From Rhizobium sp. RM (lineage in GTDB: Bacteria > Pseudomonadota > Alphaproteobacteria > Rhizobiales > Rhizobiaceae), in assembly GCF_013390595.1 (NCBI RefSeq), contig NZ_JACAWV010000003.1, positions 310,001 to 374,000 on the forward strand: a stretch of DNA of 64,000 nucleotides, given 5' to 3'. The notes under the pieces were generated by a model. That model was given only the letters and a program-made list of their open reading frames with translations, was not told where the DNA came from and did not search any database. How positions within the stretch are numbered: the stretch's first letter is position 1; every line of letters begins with the position of its first letter. The position numbers were made by a program, and so were the translations under genes. Shown piece after piece: positions 7,256-16,340 of the stretch.

Positions 7256-9175
7256 ATGGCGCTCACACGTTACCGTCTCGAAAATTCCTGGCATCCGTTG
7301 CAAGACAACGCGTCCGGTGGATTTACCTTCACGTTGTTCAACCTCTCTTCCGAACCGTTGAGCGATTTTCGTGTTGTCTACACCTCTCTGACGCGCACTG
7401 TGGACAAGCCTGTTTGCGAGAATGCCGTTTATCTGCGCCGGAATGCGAACTTCCATGAGTTTGCACCGCCGCCGGGTTTCGTTCTGGAGGCCGGAAAATC
7501 CTGGCGGTTTGTGGTCGATGGTCTGCTGCGTCCGGCCCGCCACCGCACGGATGGTGCAAAATCCGCTTATGTCAGCCTTGCAGACGGCACACATCGTACC
7601 GTCGAGGTTGCCGATCTGATGCTGGATGGACGCCACAGCGAGCCGCCGCCGGTCCTGTTGCCGGAAGGAAAGCTCGACCTGCCGTTTTCCATGCAGCCAT
7701 GGCCTGCCGATGTTGAGGTGCAACCCGGCGAAACCTTCCCGGTGGCGCTTTTCCCGGCGAAGGAAGCGACAACGGACGAAGTTCTTGCTGTGGACGGCGT
7801 GCTTTCGCTTTTCCGCAGACTGTTCGCGGTCGGTCATGCGCCGCTCAGTCTTGCACCCGTGCATGAAGGAAAGCCACTCAATTTCAAGAAGCATAGTGGG
7901 TTGGAAGCCGAAGGTTATCGGCTGTCCTTTGCTGCTGACAGTGTAACCGTGGAATATTCTGCTGCTGCCGGCCTCCAATATGCTCTGACGGTGCTCGCCC
8001 AGCTGCTGCATGGCGCGCGCAGCGACGCCAAATTCCGTTTCCCGGCCTCCGGTATCATCAGTGACGCGCCGCGATATAGCTGGCGTGGTTGCCATCTGGA
8101 TGTGTCGCGCCAGTTCTATCCCACGGATGATGTGCTGAGGCTGATCGATATCATGGCCTGGTTCCGCATGAACCGTTTCCATTGGCATCTGACGGATGAC
8201 GAGGCATGGCGTCTTGAAATCAAGGCCTACCCATTGCTGACCACGGTGGGTGCGACGCGTGGTCCGGACACGCAGCTTCTGCCGCAGCTTGGCAACAGTG
8301 CCGAACCGGTCTCCGGTTTCTATACGCAGGATGATGTCCGCAACGTTGTGGCGCGTGCGGCTGCATTGAACGTCGAAGTCATTCCCGAGGTCGATATCCC
8401 CGGCCACAGCACTGCAGCCCTGGTGGCCTATCCGGAATTGACGGACGGCCAGGAGGCGCCCGATAGCTATCGTTCTGTGCAGGGATATCCCAACAACGCA
8501 CTCAACCCGGCCATCGAGTTGACGTATGAGTTTCTGGGCAAGATCTTCGATGAAATGGTCGAGCTGTTTCCATCGCGTCTCATCCACATTGGTGGCGATG
8601 AAGTCGCGGATGGATCGTGGCTGGCATCGCCGCTGGCAAAGTCGCTGATGGAGAAAGAAGGGCTGGACGGCACGTTCGGCATTCAATCCTATTTCATGAA
8701 GCGCATTCAGGGCATGTTGCATGAGCGCGGCCGTCAGCTTGCCGGATGGGACGAAGTTTCCCACGGCGGCGGTGTCGATCCGCAAGGCACACTTCTGATG
8801 GCCTGGCAGAAACCGGAGGTCGGCCTTGCGCTGGCCAAGCAGGGCTACGACGTGGTGATGACGCCGGGACAAGCCTACTATCTGGACATGGTGCAGGATG
8901 AGGCCTGGCAGGAGCCGGGCGCAAGCTGGGCTGGAACGGTGCCTCCGTCGCACACCTATGCCTATGAGGCGGTGGGCGAGTTTCCGGAAGAGCTGAAGGA
9001 CCGCATGAAGGGCGTACAGGCCTGCATCTGGTCGGAGCATTTCCTCAATCGCGCCTACTTCAATCACCTTGTTTTCCCGCGTCTCCCGGCTATTGCGGAA
9101 GCGGCGTGGACACCCAAGGCACAAAAGGATTGGCTGCGGTTTGCCGCGATCGTTCCTCTTAGCCCGGTCTATTGA
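7256..9175 (+). CDS. GH20 beta-N-acetylhexosaminidase
   Basis: A 639-residue glycoside hydrolase that removes terminal beta-linked GlcNAc or GalNAc by substrate-assisted catalysis. The N-terminal ~110 residues form a beta-rich carbohydrate-binding-like domain (SGGFTFTLFNLSSEPLSDFR). A GH20b alpha/beta domain follows, and the TIM barrel begins near RYSWRGCHLDVSRQFYP. The catalytic Asp-Glu pair is D448-E449 in HIGGDEV. NRFHWHLTDDEAWRLEIK and the EVDIPGHSTA loop are also family hallmarks. There is no signal peptide, so it should act in the cytoplasm on imported oligosaccharides. The start has AAGGGGAG upstream. Confidence 0.95.
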   Translation: MALTRYRLENSWHPLQDNASGGFTFTLFNLSSEPLSDFRVVYTSLTRTVDKPVCENAVYLRRNANFHEFAPPPGFVLEAGKSWRFVVDGLLRPARHRTDGAKSAYVSLADGTHRTVEVADLMLDGRHSEPPPVLLPEGKLDLPFSMQPWPADVEVQPGETFPVALFPAKEATTDEVLAVDGVLSLFRRLFAVGHAPLSLAPVHEGKPLNFKKHSGLEAEGYRLSFAADSVTVEYSAAAGLQYALTVLAQLLHGARSDAKFRFPASGIISDAPRYSWRGCHLDVSRQFYPTDDVLRLIDIMAWFRMNRFHWHLTDDEAWRLEIKAYPLLTTVGATRGPDTQLLPQLGNSAEPVSGFYTQDDVRNVVARAAALNVEVIPEVDIPGHSTAALVAYPELTDGQEAPDSYRSVQGYPNNALNPAIELTYEFLGKIFDEMVELFPSRLIHIGGDEVADGSWLASPLAKSLMEKEGLDGTFGIQSYFMKRIQGMLHERGRQLAGWDEVSHGGGVDPQGTLLMAWQKPEVGLALAKQGYDVVMTPGQAYYLDMVQDEAWQEPGASWAGTVPPSHTYAYEAVGEFPEELKDRMKGVQACIWSEHFLNRAYFNHLVFPRLPAIAEAAWTPKAQKDWLRFAAIVPLSPVY

Positions 9176-9186
9176 GGGGGAGCGCC

Positions 9187-10620
9187 ATGCGTATTGCCGT
9201 TGGTGGCATTCACACCGAATGCAGCACGTCTTCGCCGGTTTTGATGAGGCCGGAGGATTTTCGTGTCTTCCGCGGTCAGGATCTGGTCGAGGCCGAGTAT
9301 TTCAATTTTCTGGGTGATGGAGGGGCGGAAGTTCTGCCGCTCCTGCATGCACGGGCAGTTCCCGGCGGCCCTGTCTCACGTCAGGCCTATGAGGCTTTCA
9401 AGGCGGAATTTCTTGAAAGGCTTCGCGCGGTCCTGCCGGTTGACGGGCTTTATCTTGCCATGCATGGCGCCATGAATGTCGAAGGCATGGACGATGCCGA
9501 GGGTGACTGGATTTCCAGTGCCCGCGACGTTGTCGGGCCAGATGTGATCGTGTCGGCCAGCTATGACCTGCATGGCAATGTCAGTCAGCGGATCATCGAT
9601 CAGCTTGATATTTTTGCGGGTTACCGTACTGCACCGCATATCGACGTGCGCGAAACCATGGTGCGGGCGTGGTCCATGTTGCTGAAAGCCCTGAAAACGG
9701 GTGAGAAGCCCGGCGTCGCATGGGCAAAGATCCCGGTTCTGCTTCCAGGTGAAAAAACCTCGACGGAAGATGAACCTGCCAAGGGTCTCTATGCGGTGTT
9801 GCCGCAACATGATGCGCGACCCGGTATCTGGGACGCGAATTTCATGATCGGCTATGTCTGGGCGGATGAGCCTCGGGCAACAGCCTGCGCAGTGGTAACG
9901 GGCACCAACAGGCAAGAGGCGCAGGCCGTCGCTGTCGAGATTGCTCAGGCTTATTGGGATGTGCGTCAGGACTTCGAGTTTGGCCCGGTGACCGAGCCTT
10001 TGGACGCCATTCTGGACATTGCGGCAAAGACAGTGACTACGCCAATCATTCTGGCTGATTCCGGTGACAACCCGACCGGCGGTGGGGTGGGAGATCGGGC
10101 TGATGTGCTGGCTGCGCTTATTGCCAGAAACTGGCAGGGCGCGCTGATGGGCGGTATTACGGACAAGCCCGCAGTCGAGGCGTGTTTTGCGGCAGGAGAG
10201 GGTGCATCTGTGAGCCTGAAGATCGGTGGTAGCCTCGATCCTCAAAGTCCATCCGTGAAAGTCGAAGCGCTGGTTTTGAAACTCGATGACCCGGGCACGA
10301 ACGAGCAGCGCCAGGCTGTTGTTGCCATTGGTGGCATAACGGTCATCCTCGCTGCGCGGCGCAGACCGTATCATATGCTGTCCGATTTTACGCGGCTTGG
10401 TTTCGACCCCAAAGAGGCAAAGCTGCTTGTGGTGAAATCGGGTTATCTCTCACCAGAGCTTGCACCAATCGCCAATCCAAATCTGATGGCACTGACGGAC
10501 GGCGTCATCAATCAGGATATTGAAAGTCTTCCGAACCACCGGCGGCAAGGAGCCATCTTCCCATGGAGCATGTCTTTCGATTATAGCCCGGAACCCGTTC
10601 TCTCGGCGCGCTGGCGATAA
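9187..10620 (+). CDS. M81 family (MlrC-like) metallopeptidase/hydrolase
   Basis: A 477-residue protein of the MlrC family, named for microcystin LR degradation protein MlrC; most members have unknown substrates. Hallmarks are the N-terminal RIAVGGIHTECSTSSP, the LHGAM-like YLAMHGAMNVEG, SASYDLHGNVSQ and DSGDNPTGGGVGD. Conserved His/Asp residues are thought to bind zinc. The start is the ATG at 9187 preceded by GAGGGGGAG; a TTG five codons earlier is in frame but lies within that ribosome-binding region. It follows the GH20 gene by 11 bp, so the two are translated from one transcript. A role in cleaving a peptide or amide from an amino-sugar conjugate is possible but unproven. Confidence 0.88.
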   Translation: MRIAVGGIHTECSTSSPVLMRPEDFRVFRGQDLVEAEYFNFLGDGGAEVLPLLHARAVPGGPVSRQAYEAFKAEFLERLRAVLPVDGLYLAMHGAMNVEGMDDAEGDWISSARDVVGPDVIVSASYDLHGNVSQRIIDQLDIFAGYRTAPHIDVRETMVRAWSMLLKALKTGEKPGVAWAKIPVLLPGEKTSTEDEPAKGLYAVLPQHDARPGIWDANFMIGYVWADEPRATACAVVTGTNRQEAQAVAVEIAQAYWDVRQDFEFGPVTEPLDAILDIAAKTVTTPIILADSGDNPTGGGVGDRADVLAALIARNWQGALMGGITDKPAVEACFAAGEGASVSLKIGGSLDPQSPSVKVEALVLKLDDPGTNEQRQAVVAIGGITVILAARRRPYHMLSDFTRLGFDPKEAKLLVVKSGYLSPELAPIANPNLMALTDGVINQDIESLPNHRRQGAIFPWSMSFDYSPEPVLSARWR

Positions 10621-10684
10621 CAGCGCGTCGGGAAAGATGCCCTCGTATCGATCCGGATTTGCGGATCATCTTTCGTGAGTTTTT

Positions 10685-11890
10685 ATGCGCTCCGCTCTTT
10701 CCATCGTTATCAGCAATCCGTCGATCCGGATCGGGGCGCTTGCCATTCTGTTCTTCGGTTTTTCGAATGCTGCAACCGCGCCCTATCAGGCGGTCATCGG
10801 CATTCGCGAGATCGGACTGAGCAATACTGTATACTCGCTGTTGATGTTGTTTGCCGCCGTCATCAATGTCAGTGCCAGCGTGCTGATGGGGATCGTGGCA
10901 GACAGGCTCGGCGAATATCGCAAGCCGATGCTGTTCATCGCGCTGTTTGGCGTAAGCGGTTATTTTCTTGTCTATCTCGCTGCCAATGCGTCCGCGTTCG
11001 TGGCGGCGAAACTTGTTCTGTTGCCGATTTTCGGCGCCATGAATTCGTTGATTTTTGCGCATGTTCGCGCTGACGCCCGCGACCTCTCCATGAATGACAT
11101 GATCGCCGTCAACTCGATCATGCGGGCAACGATTTCGTTATCCTGGGTTCTCGTGCCTGGCATCGTTGGCATCTTCCTGGTGAACACCGGCAACATGATG
11201 TCGTCTTTCCTGTTCTCGGGCATTTGTGCAGGCGTCTGTTTCCTGTTGGTCGCCTTCTATCTGCCGCGCACCGCCACGCCAATTTCGGTTGGAAATGAGG
11301 CACGTTTCGGTTTGCGTGCCTCGCTGGCTGAGGTTGGTTCGCGCAGGGTGTTGTTGCGCGTCATTGCCATCGCGTTGATTTGCTCGATGCTGCATCTGAA
11401 CGATTCCGTGCGACCTTTGATCATCACGGGACAGGCCGGCGGTACGGTGGCAGACATCGGTATCGTAGCCGGTATCGTAGCCGCACTGGAAATCGCCTTC
11501 ATCCTGTTCTGGGGATGGATCGAGAAGAAGCTGCCACAGACGATCACGCTTGCGACCGGTGCCGTACTCTACGCCATCTACCTGGTCTTCCAGGGACTGG
11601 CCAGCGCGCCTTGGCACATCTATGCCCAGACCGGTATCAGCGCGCTTGGCGCTGCCGCGATCATCAGCATACCCATTACCTATCTGCAGGAACTGATCGC
11701 TGACCGGCCGGGACTTGGAAGCTCGCTGATTGCCGTGAACATATTCCTCAGTGCGGGCGTTGGTGCGTTGATCTTTGCGATCGGAACATTGTTCTCCAAC
11801 TATGCCGGCACCTCCATTCTCGGGGCGATGTTCGGTCTGGGCGGCATTTACATGCTCTATGCACTTGATGGGAAGGGCCGTCGCCGATAA
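10685..11890 (+). CDS. MFS transporter (sugar-efflux-transporter-like)
   Basis: A 401-residue inner-membrane protein with about twelve hydrophobic segments. The loop 2-3 motif appears as GIVADRLGEYRKPML, close to the MFS signature G-x-x-x-D-R-x-G-R. The overall look, with PYQAVIGIREIGLSNTVYSLLM, resembles the SET sugar-efflux subgroup. It lies 64 bp after the MlrC gene and 25 bp before cutC in a co-directional run. It could export excess or toxic sugar by-products or import a breakdown product; sequence alone does not tell direction or substrate. Confidence 0.85.
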   Translation: MRSALSIVISNPSIRIGALAILFFGFSNAATAPYQAVIGIREIGLSNTVYSLLMLFAAVINVSASVLMGIVADRLGEYRKPMLFIALFGVSGYFLVYLAANASAFVAAKLVLLPIFGAMNSLIFAHVRADARDLSMNDMIAVNSIMRATISLSWVLVPGIVGIFLVNTGNMMSSFLFSGICAGVCFLLVAFYLPRTATPISVGNEARFGLRASLAEVGSRRVLLRVIAIALICSMLHLNDSVRPLIITGQAGGTVADIGIVAGIVAALEIAFILFWGWIEKKLPQTITLATGAVLYAIYLVFQGLASAPWHIYAQTGISALGAAAIISIPITYLQELIADRPGLGSSLIAVNIFLSAGVGALIFAIGTLFSNYAGTSILGAMFGLGGIYMLYALDGKGRRR

Positions 11891-11915
11891 CGGCGGTACA
11901 ACGAAAGAGGTGTCG

Positions 11916-12656
11916 ATGATTCTCGAGATTTGCGTAGACGATGCTGCCGGGCTGGCCGCCGCCGTGAAAGGTGGGGCCGACCGCATCGAATTGTGCGCAG
12001 CCCTTTCGGGTGGCGGTGTCACGCCGTCATCGGGTCTTTTGCAGTTGGCGGCCCGGTATGATGTGCCGGTAAGCGTGATGATACGGCCGCGCGCCGGGGA
12101 TTTCGTGTTCACCGGTGAAGATGCCGATCAGATGAAACATGATATCGACGCCGTTCGACGCGCTGGTCTTTCCGGCGTCGTTCTCGGTGCATCGCGTGAA
12201 AACGGCGCGCTTGACGTGCCGTTGATCGAAGATCTTTGCCGCCACTCCGAGGGATTGGATCTGACCCTGCACCGCGCTTTTGATGTGGTGCCTGATATGA
12301 GTGAGGCACTGGAGGCGGCTGTCGATCTCGGGTTCTCGCGCATCTTGACATCGGGAGGTGCGAGATCGGCCCTGGAGGGTATCGATATGCTGGAGCGGCT
12401 TTGCCGCATGGCAGGTGACCGGATTGTCATCATGCCGGGCGCGGGGGTTCGTCCTCAGATCACGCCAGCGCTGTTGGACCGGCTTCCGATAACAGAGATT
12501 CATGCGTCATGTTCGTCCGCCCAGTCTTATGATCCTGAAAGCCAGGTCTCAAAGCTTGGTTTTGCCGGCCCGGAGCGCAAACAGACGGACGAGGCGACTG
12601 TCCGGGCATTGAGGGATATTCTCAACGCTCGTCATAGAGATGGCGCAACGCCCTAG
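11916..12656 (+). CDS. cutC: CutC family protein
   Basis: A 246-residue TIM-barrel protein of the CutC family. Hallmarks are EICVDDAAGLAAAVKGGADRIELCAALSGGG split over residues 4-34, PVSVMIRPR near residue 55, LTLHRAFDVVPD and ILTSGGARSALEG. The ATG at 11916 has AAAGAGGTG upstream; the frame is open earlier but inside the MFS gene. CutC was named for copper tolerance in E. coli, but that role is disputed and the catalytic function is unknown. Here it closes a sugar-catabolic transcript, which argues for a metabolic role. Its last 35 bp overlap the convergent glycosyltransferase gene. Confidence 0.9.
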   Translation: MILEICVDDAAGLAAAVKGGADRIELCAALSGGGVTPSSGLLQLAARYDVPVSVMIRPRAGDFVFTGEDADQMKHDIDAVRRAGLSGVVLGASRENGALDVPLIEDLCRHSEGLDLTLHRAFDVVPDMSEALEAAVDLGFSRILTSGGARSALEGIDMLERLCRMAGDRIVIMPGAGVRPQITPALLDRLPITEIHASCSSAQSYDPESQVSKLGFAGPERKQTDEATVRALRDILNARHRDGATP

Positions 12657-13773
12657 CTGTTCCCGATGCGCCATCCAGATCGAGGGAGACGAGGTGCGGA
12701 GCAGGTAGCGCCAAAGCCCTTTCTATGGCTTCGGCCATCGACTGTACCGTAACGTCCTTTTCTTCCAGCACATGCGCGAGCCCGAGTTTTTGCAGACGTT
12801 CCGCGCGGGCACTCTGTTCCGTCTCGCCACTTGCCGAGAAGGGAATGAGCAAGGAACGGCATTTTGCCTGAAGGACATCGCAGACCGTGTTATAGCCTGC
12901 CTGGGAAATGGAAAGTCGCGCGCCGGCAAGCAGACTTGCAAAGTCTTTACGGAATCGAAAAACGGAGATGTTGTCCCCGGCCTTTGCGGTAATTGCCTCG
13001 AAATCAGCCTGGGGCATGTTGGGGCCAGCGATCAGGCACCAGTTTTCAATCCCTTTGACTTTGGGCGCTGCCTCTAGGGCTGCCTGAATGAGTGCTGCAC
13101 CGACAGCACCGCCACCCGCAGACACGATGATATCGAATTTTTCCGACGGCGGTGGCGGTGCGAGCGGGGCGACAAGGCCGGTGTAGACAACGCGGTGGCT
13201 GATCTGTTCAGCGAGAGGGAAGGTATCTTCAAGCCGCACGAAATTCGGATCGCCGTGCACGAGTACCGCATCAAAATGTTTCTTCACCAATGAGACGGTT
13301 TCTTCGTCCCGCCCCGGTTTCGAACGTTCCTGAAGGATATCGCGAAGCGAGGTCATGACCAGTGGCCTGGGCTCGCTGTCCTCGATCTCGTCCAGCAGCG
13401 GCAGAAGTTCGAAGCGAACCTGCCTGCGCCCGAACGGAAAAGCCTCGATGATGACGATATCCGGTTTGGCGCCGTGATAGGCGCCGATCAGCATGTCGGT
13501 CCGGTCTTTTTTGAAAGTGTCGTCCACTGGCTTTCCCGTCGCATCGACAAGACCGGAAAAACTACCGTCGCTCACGGCGATCGGTGGTAGCTCGACATGG
13601 CGTATTCCGTCACCTGGAAAACCGGGAACAGGCATGCCCCCTGTTACAAGCGTCACATCGAAACCATCCTCCTGGAGCGCGTTGGCAACCCGGCTTGCGC
13701 GGGCGATATGACCGATGCCGAGCAGATGCTGGACATAAAAAAAGACGCGGGGAGGCCGTTCAGCCGTCGTCAC
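12622..13773 (-). CDS. Glycosyltransferase, MurG/GT28-like
   Basis: A 383-residue GT-B fold glycosyltransferase. The N-terminus VFFYVQHLLGIGHIARASRVANAL matches predicted GT28-like enzymes. The C-terminal donor-binding half contains SAGGGAVGAALI and SISQAGYNTVCDVLQAKCRSLLIPF, close to the MurG-type GGY/SGAxT region. The start is taken as GTG at 13773 because GGGAGAAGG lies five bases upstream and it makes a GTGA overlap with the preceding gene; an ATG 15 bp further upstream is part of that ribosome-binding stretch. It is the third of three consecutive transferases. Donor and acceptor are unknown. Confidence 0.82.
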   Translation of the reverse strand: MTTAERPPRVFFYVQHLLGIGHIARASRVANALQEDGFDVTLVTGGMPVPGFPGDGIRHVELPPIAVSDGSFSGLVDATGKPVDDTFKKDRTDMLIGAYHGAKPDIVIIEAFPFGRRQVRFELLPLLDEIEDSEPRPLVMTSLRDILQERSKPGRDEETVSLVKKHFDAVLVHGDPNFVRLEDTFPLAEQISHRVVYTGLVAPLAPPPPSEKFDIIVSAGGGAVGAALIQAALEAAPKVKGIENWCLIAGPNMPQADFEAITAKAGDNISVFRFRKDFASLLAGARLSISQAGYNTVCDVLQAKCRSLLIPFSASGETEQSARAERLQKLGLAHVLEEKDVTVQSMAEAIERALALPAPHLVSLDLDGASGTARALRHLYDER

Positions 13774-15017
13774 GATGCCTTCTCCCATTCGCTTTCAAAG
13801 AGTGCCTTGAGGTCCGCAATGCTGGTTCTGTGATCGAAGGCCGTGCGAACCCGGTGTTCCGCTGCCTCACCAAGCCTGATGCGCAATTGTGGATCGGTGA
13901 TCACCCGTTGCAGAGCATTGGCGAAGGCCACTGGATTCTCGGGTTCTGTCAGCAGGCCATTTTCCCCATCAACAAAAAACTCCGGAATGCCGGATATATT
14001 GGTGGAAATGCACGTCAGCGACTGGCTGGCTGCTTCCACCAGGACATTGGGAAGCCCGTCACGGTCACCATCGCTGGTGATGCGGCAGGCAAGCGCGAAC
14101 AGATCTGCCTGGCGGTAGTTCTCCAGCACCTGTTTCTGATCCATTGAGCCCGTCCACACGATGCGATCGGCGATGCCGAGTTCATTGGCAAGCTGTTTGA
14201 GCGACGCAAGCTCATCACCGCCACCGATATGGGTGAAATGCCAGTGGATCTGTGATGGCAGAGAGGAGAGCGCTCGCAAAAGCACATCGATCCCCTTTTT
14301 CTTGACTGCGCGGCCAACGCTTAGAACACGCACCGGATCGTTTGCGTCCGAGCCGTCTCTCATCGGACGCGGACCATCGAAATGCGGGAAGCGGGTCAGA
14401 TCCAACCCGTGATAGCTCAGATGCACATTCTGTTTTTTTCCGGACAGTCCAAGAAGGTGCTGGAAGCCGCTGGCGGTACAGGTAACGGCCCAGCGGGCGC
14501 TGTTCAGTTTGGTGGACAGATCGCGATCGGAGGATGTCCAGATATCCTTGGCATGGGCGGAAATCGTCCACGGCGTGCCGGTGATCAGATGGGTATAAGC
14601 GGCAACCGAAGCGGGGGTATGGATGAAGTGCACATGCAGCCATCCAGCATCGACGGGCCACTCATGAGCCAGAACCGCCGCTTGGCCGAAACGCCGGAAG
14701 CGGTTGCGACTGACATCGTGGCGCAAGTCCTGCCAGAACTGGCGAAGGGCTTTGCCGAAGCCGACTTTTTTTCGGCACGCCCAGAGCGCTTTGAGGACGC
14801 GTAAGGGTTCCTCGTGCAGATATTCAGGCAGGTAGGTGACAGGTGCGCGGATTTCATCATGCACCGGATGACGCTTCTTGTCGGTCGGGCGGCGCATGGA
14901 CACCAGTTCCAGCTCAAGCCCGGCCCTTTCCAGCCCCAGAAGTTCCTGCGCAATAAAGGTCTCGGACAGCCGCGGGTAACCCTTGAGCAGCACCACGATT
15001 TTTTCTTTTTTTGTCAC
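13770..15017 (-). CDS. Glycosyltransferase family 4 protein
   Basis: A 415-residue cytoplasmic glycosyltransferase with a GT-B fold. Typical GT4 features are the N-terminal LLKGYPRLSETFIAQELLGLERAG, the central RVLSVGRAVKKKGIDVLL and the C-terminal ADLFALACRITSDGDRDGLPNVLVEA with the E-x7-E-like region. It resembles colanic-acid-type WcaL enzymes. The start is probably GTG at 15017 (MTKKEKIVVLL, with GAAAGAGA ten bases upstream); an in-frame ATG at 15047 has no clear ribosome-binding site. It lies between two GT28-like genes in one minus-strand run. Confidence 0.85.
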   Translation of the reverse strand: MTKKEKIVVLLKGYPRLSETFIAQELLGLERAGLELELVSMRRPTDKKRHPVHDEIRAPVTYLPEYLHEEPLRVLKALWACRKKVGFGKALRQFWQDLRHDVSRNRFRRFGQAAVLAHEWPVDAGWLHVHFIHTPASVAAYTHLITGTPWTISAHAKDIWTSSDRDLSTKLNSARWAVTCTASGFQHLLGLSGKKQNVHLSYHGLDLTRFPHFDGPRPMRDGSDANDPVRVLSVGRAVKKKGIDVLLRALSSLPSQIHWHFTHIGGGDELASLKQLANELGIADRIVWTGSMDQKQVLENYRQADLFALACRITSDGDRDGLPNVLVEAASQSLTCISTNISGIPEFFVDGENGLLTEPENPVAFANALQRVITDPQLRIRLGEAAEHRVRTAFDHRTSIADLKALFESEWEKAS

Positions 15018-15059
15018 GTTGATCGTGTCTCTTTCAGGTCGACGCATCGAACCGGTCGG

Positions 15060-16268
15060 TCATGCCGTCTGGACAGCCGGCGTCTTTTCGCTTTCCGGGT
15101 GCAGCCATTCGGCAATGCGCTTCGAAATGTTTTCGAGGCCGTCGAGCTTGAGGTTCTGCGAATTGACGGAAGGCGGATTACGATAGGGCAACGCTTTGAG
15201 AGCCGCAGCCATCTTTCCCGGATTTTCGGCGTCTTCCGGCAAAAGCATGTCGAAAAGCCCGAGTTCCGACGCGCGGCTGGCACGGATCAACTGTTCCTCG
15301 CGCGGGATGGTTCTCGGCACGACCAGAGCCGGCTTGTCGAACGACAAGATTTCGCAGACCGTGTTGTAGCCCCCCATCGATACGACGGCCTGAGCACCTG
15401 CAACCAAGTCTTCCATGCGGTTATCGAATTCAATGATTTCGATATGCGGAATATCTGCGACGAGGCTGACGAAACGCTGGCGCTGATCAACCGGCATATA
15501 GGGACCGAGCACCACAAGTGCCTTGTGGGTCAGATCCTTGTCGTGGTGATAGGCATTGATCACGTCGTCGATCAGCTCGCTGCCATCACCGCCGCCGCCT
15601 GTCGTGATGAGAAGATAATCGCCATCCGGTTTATGCGAGACGGTTTCCGCCTGTGTTCTGGAGCGTTGCAGAAAACCGACGAAATCCATCTTGCTGCGCA
15701 CGGTCTGTGGAACATCGAGCCCAGTCAGTGGGTCGTGGAAATCCGGTGGTCCGTAAACCCAGACGTGATCGTAGAAATGACCGATCTTGTTCATCACGTC
15801 ATTGCGTTTCCATTCGGCCTCAAGAAGCTGCGGCGCATCCATGACGTCACGCAAACCGATGACGAGCTTGGTTCCCTGCTGCTTCAGATAGGCCAGTGTC
15901 TCCTCGACTTCGCCACGAAGGCCCATCGGCTCCTTGTCGACGATGAAGATATCCGGCTTAAAGCTTTCGGCTGTGTGGTAGATGATCGAACGGCGCATCT
16001 TCAGGGTTTCCTGAAGATCGATGTGTCGATCCATGGATGTGTATTCGCCGTTGCGCAGCTTGATGACGCTCGGGATTTTTACAAAATCGACGCGAGCGCG
16101 ATAGTCGAAGGCGCCGGCGATCGTTGCACCCGAAATGATAAGAACGTTGAGGCCGCGATAATCCTCCACCAACGCATGGGCGATCGTACGACACCGTCTA
16201 AGGTGTCCGAGCCCGAAAGAGTCGTGGCTGTACATCAGGATGCGCGCATCATTCAGGCGGGAGGTCAT
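15060..16268 (-). CDS. Predicted glycosyltransferase (GT28-like)
   Basis: A 402-residue predicted GT-B glycosyltransferase. The N-terminus ARILMYSHDSFGLGHLRRCR and the internal VKIPSVIKLRNGEYTS are characteristic of a conserved bacterial family of predicted glycosyl transferases (often listed as COG4671). The C-terminal half has LITTGGGGDGSELID and AQAVVSMGGYNTVCEILSF for nucleotide-sugar binding. The ATG at 16268 with AGAGGTG upstream is preferred over a GTG nine bases earlier. It is paralogous in layout to the gene at 12622-13773. It starts 72 bp downstream of the peptide-importer permease and may share its transcript. Confidence 0.8.
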   Translation of the reverse strand: MTSRLNDARILMYSHDSFGLGHLRRCRTIAHALVEDYRGLNVLIISGATIAGAFDYRARVDFVKIPSVIKLRNGEYTSMDRHIDLQETLKMRRSIIYHTAESFKPDIFIVDKEPMGLRGEVEETLAYLKQQGTKLVIGLRDVMDAPQLLEAEWKRNDVMNKIGHFYDHVWVYGPPDFHDPLTGLDVPQTVRSKMDFVGFLQRSRTQAETVSHKPDGDYLLITTGGGGDGSELIDDVINAYHHDKDLTHKALVVLGPYMPVDQRQRFVSLVADIPHIEIIEFDNRMEDLVAGAQAVVSMGGYNTVCEILSFDKPALVVPRTIPREEQLIRASRASELGLFDMLLPEDAENPGKMAAALKALPYRNPPSVNSQNLKLDGLENISKRIAEWLHPESEKTPAVQTA

Positions 16269-16340
16269 GGGCCACACCTCTTGGTGCCTTTCACGGAAAA
16301 GGCGATGGCGGAAGGGCAGTCTATCAAGGCGTGTTCCATT

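Noticed and set aside
7229-9124. Long open frame of ~630 codons antisense to the GH20 gene
   Set aside because: It mirrors the codon pattern of a high-GC gene, has Arg/His-rich sequence, no family motif and no ribosome-binding site. The GH20 frame has all catalytic motifs.
11916-12656. Copper-homeostasis role for CutC
   Set aside because: No copper gene lies nearby, and the family's copper function is disputed; the sugar-operon context is the better guide.
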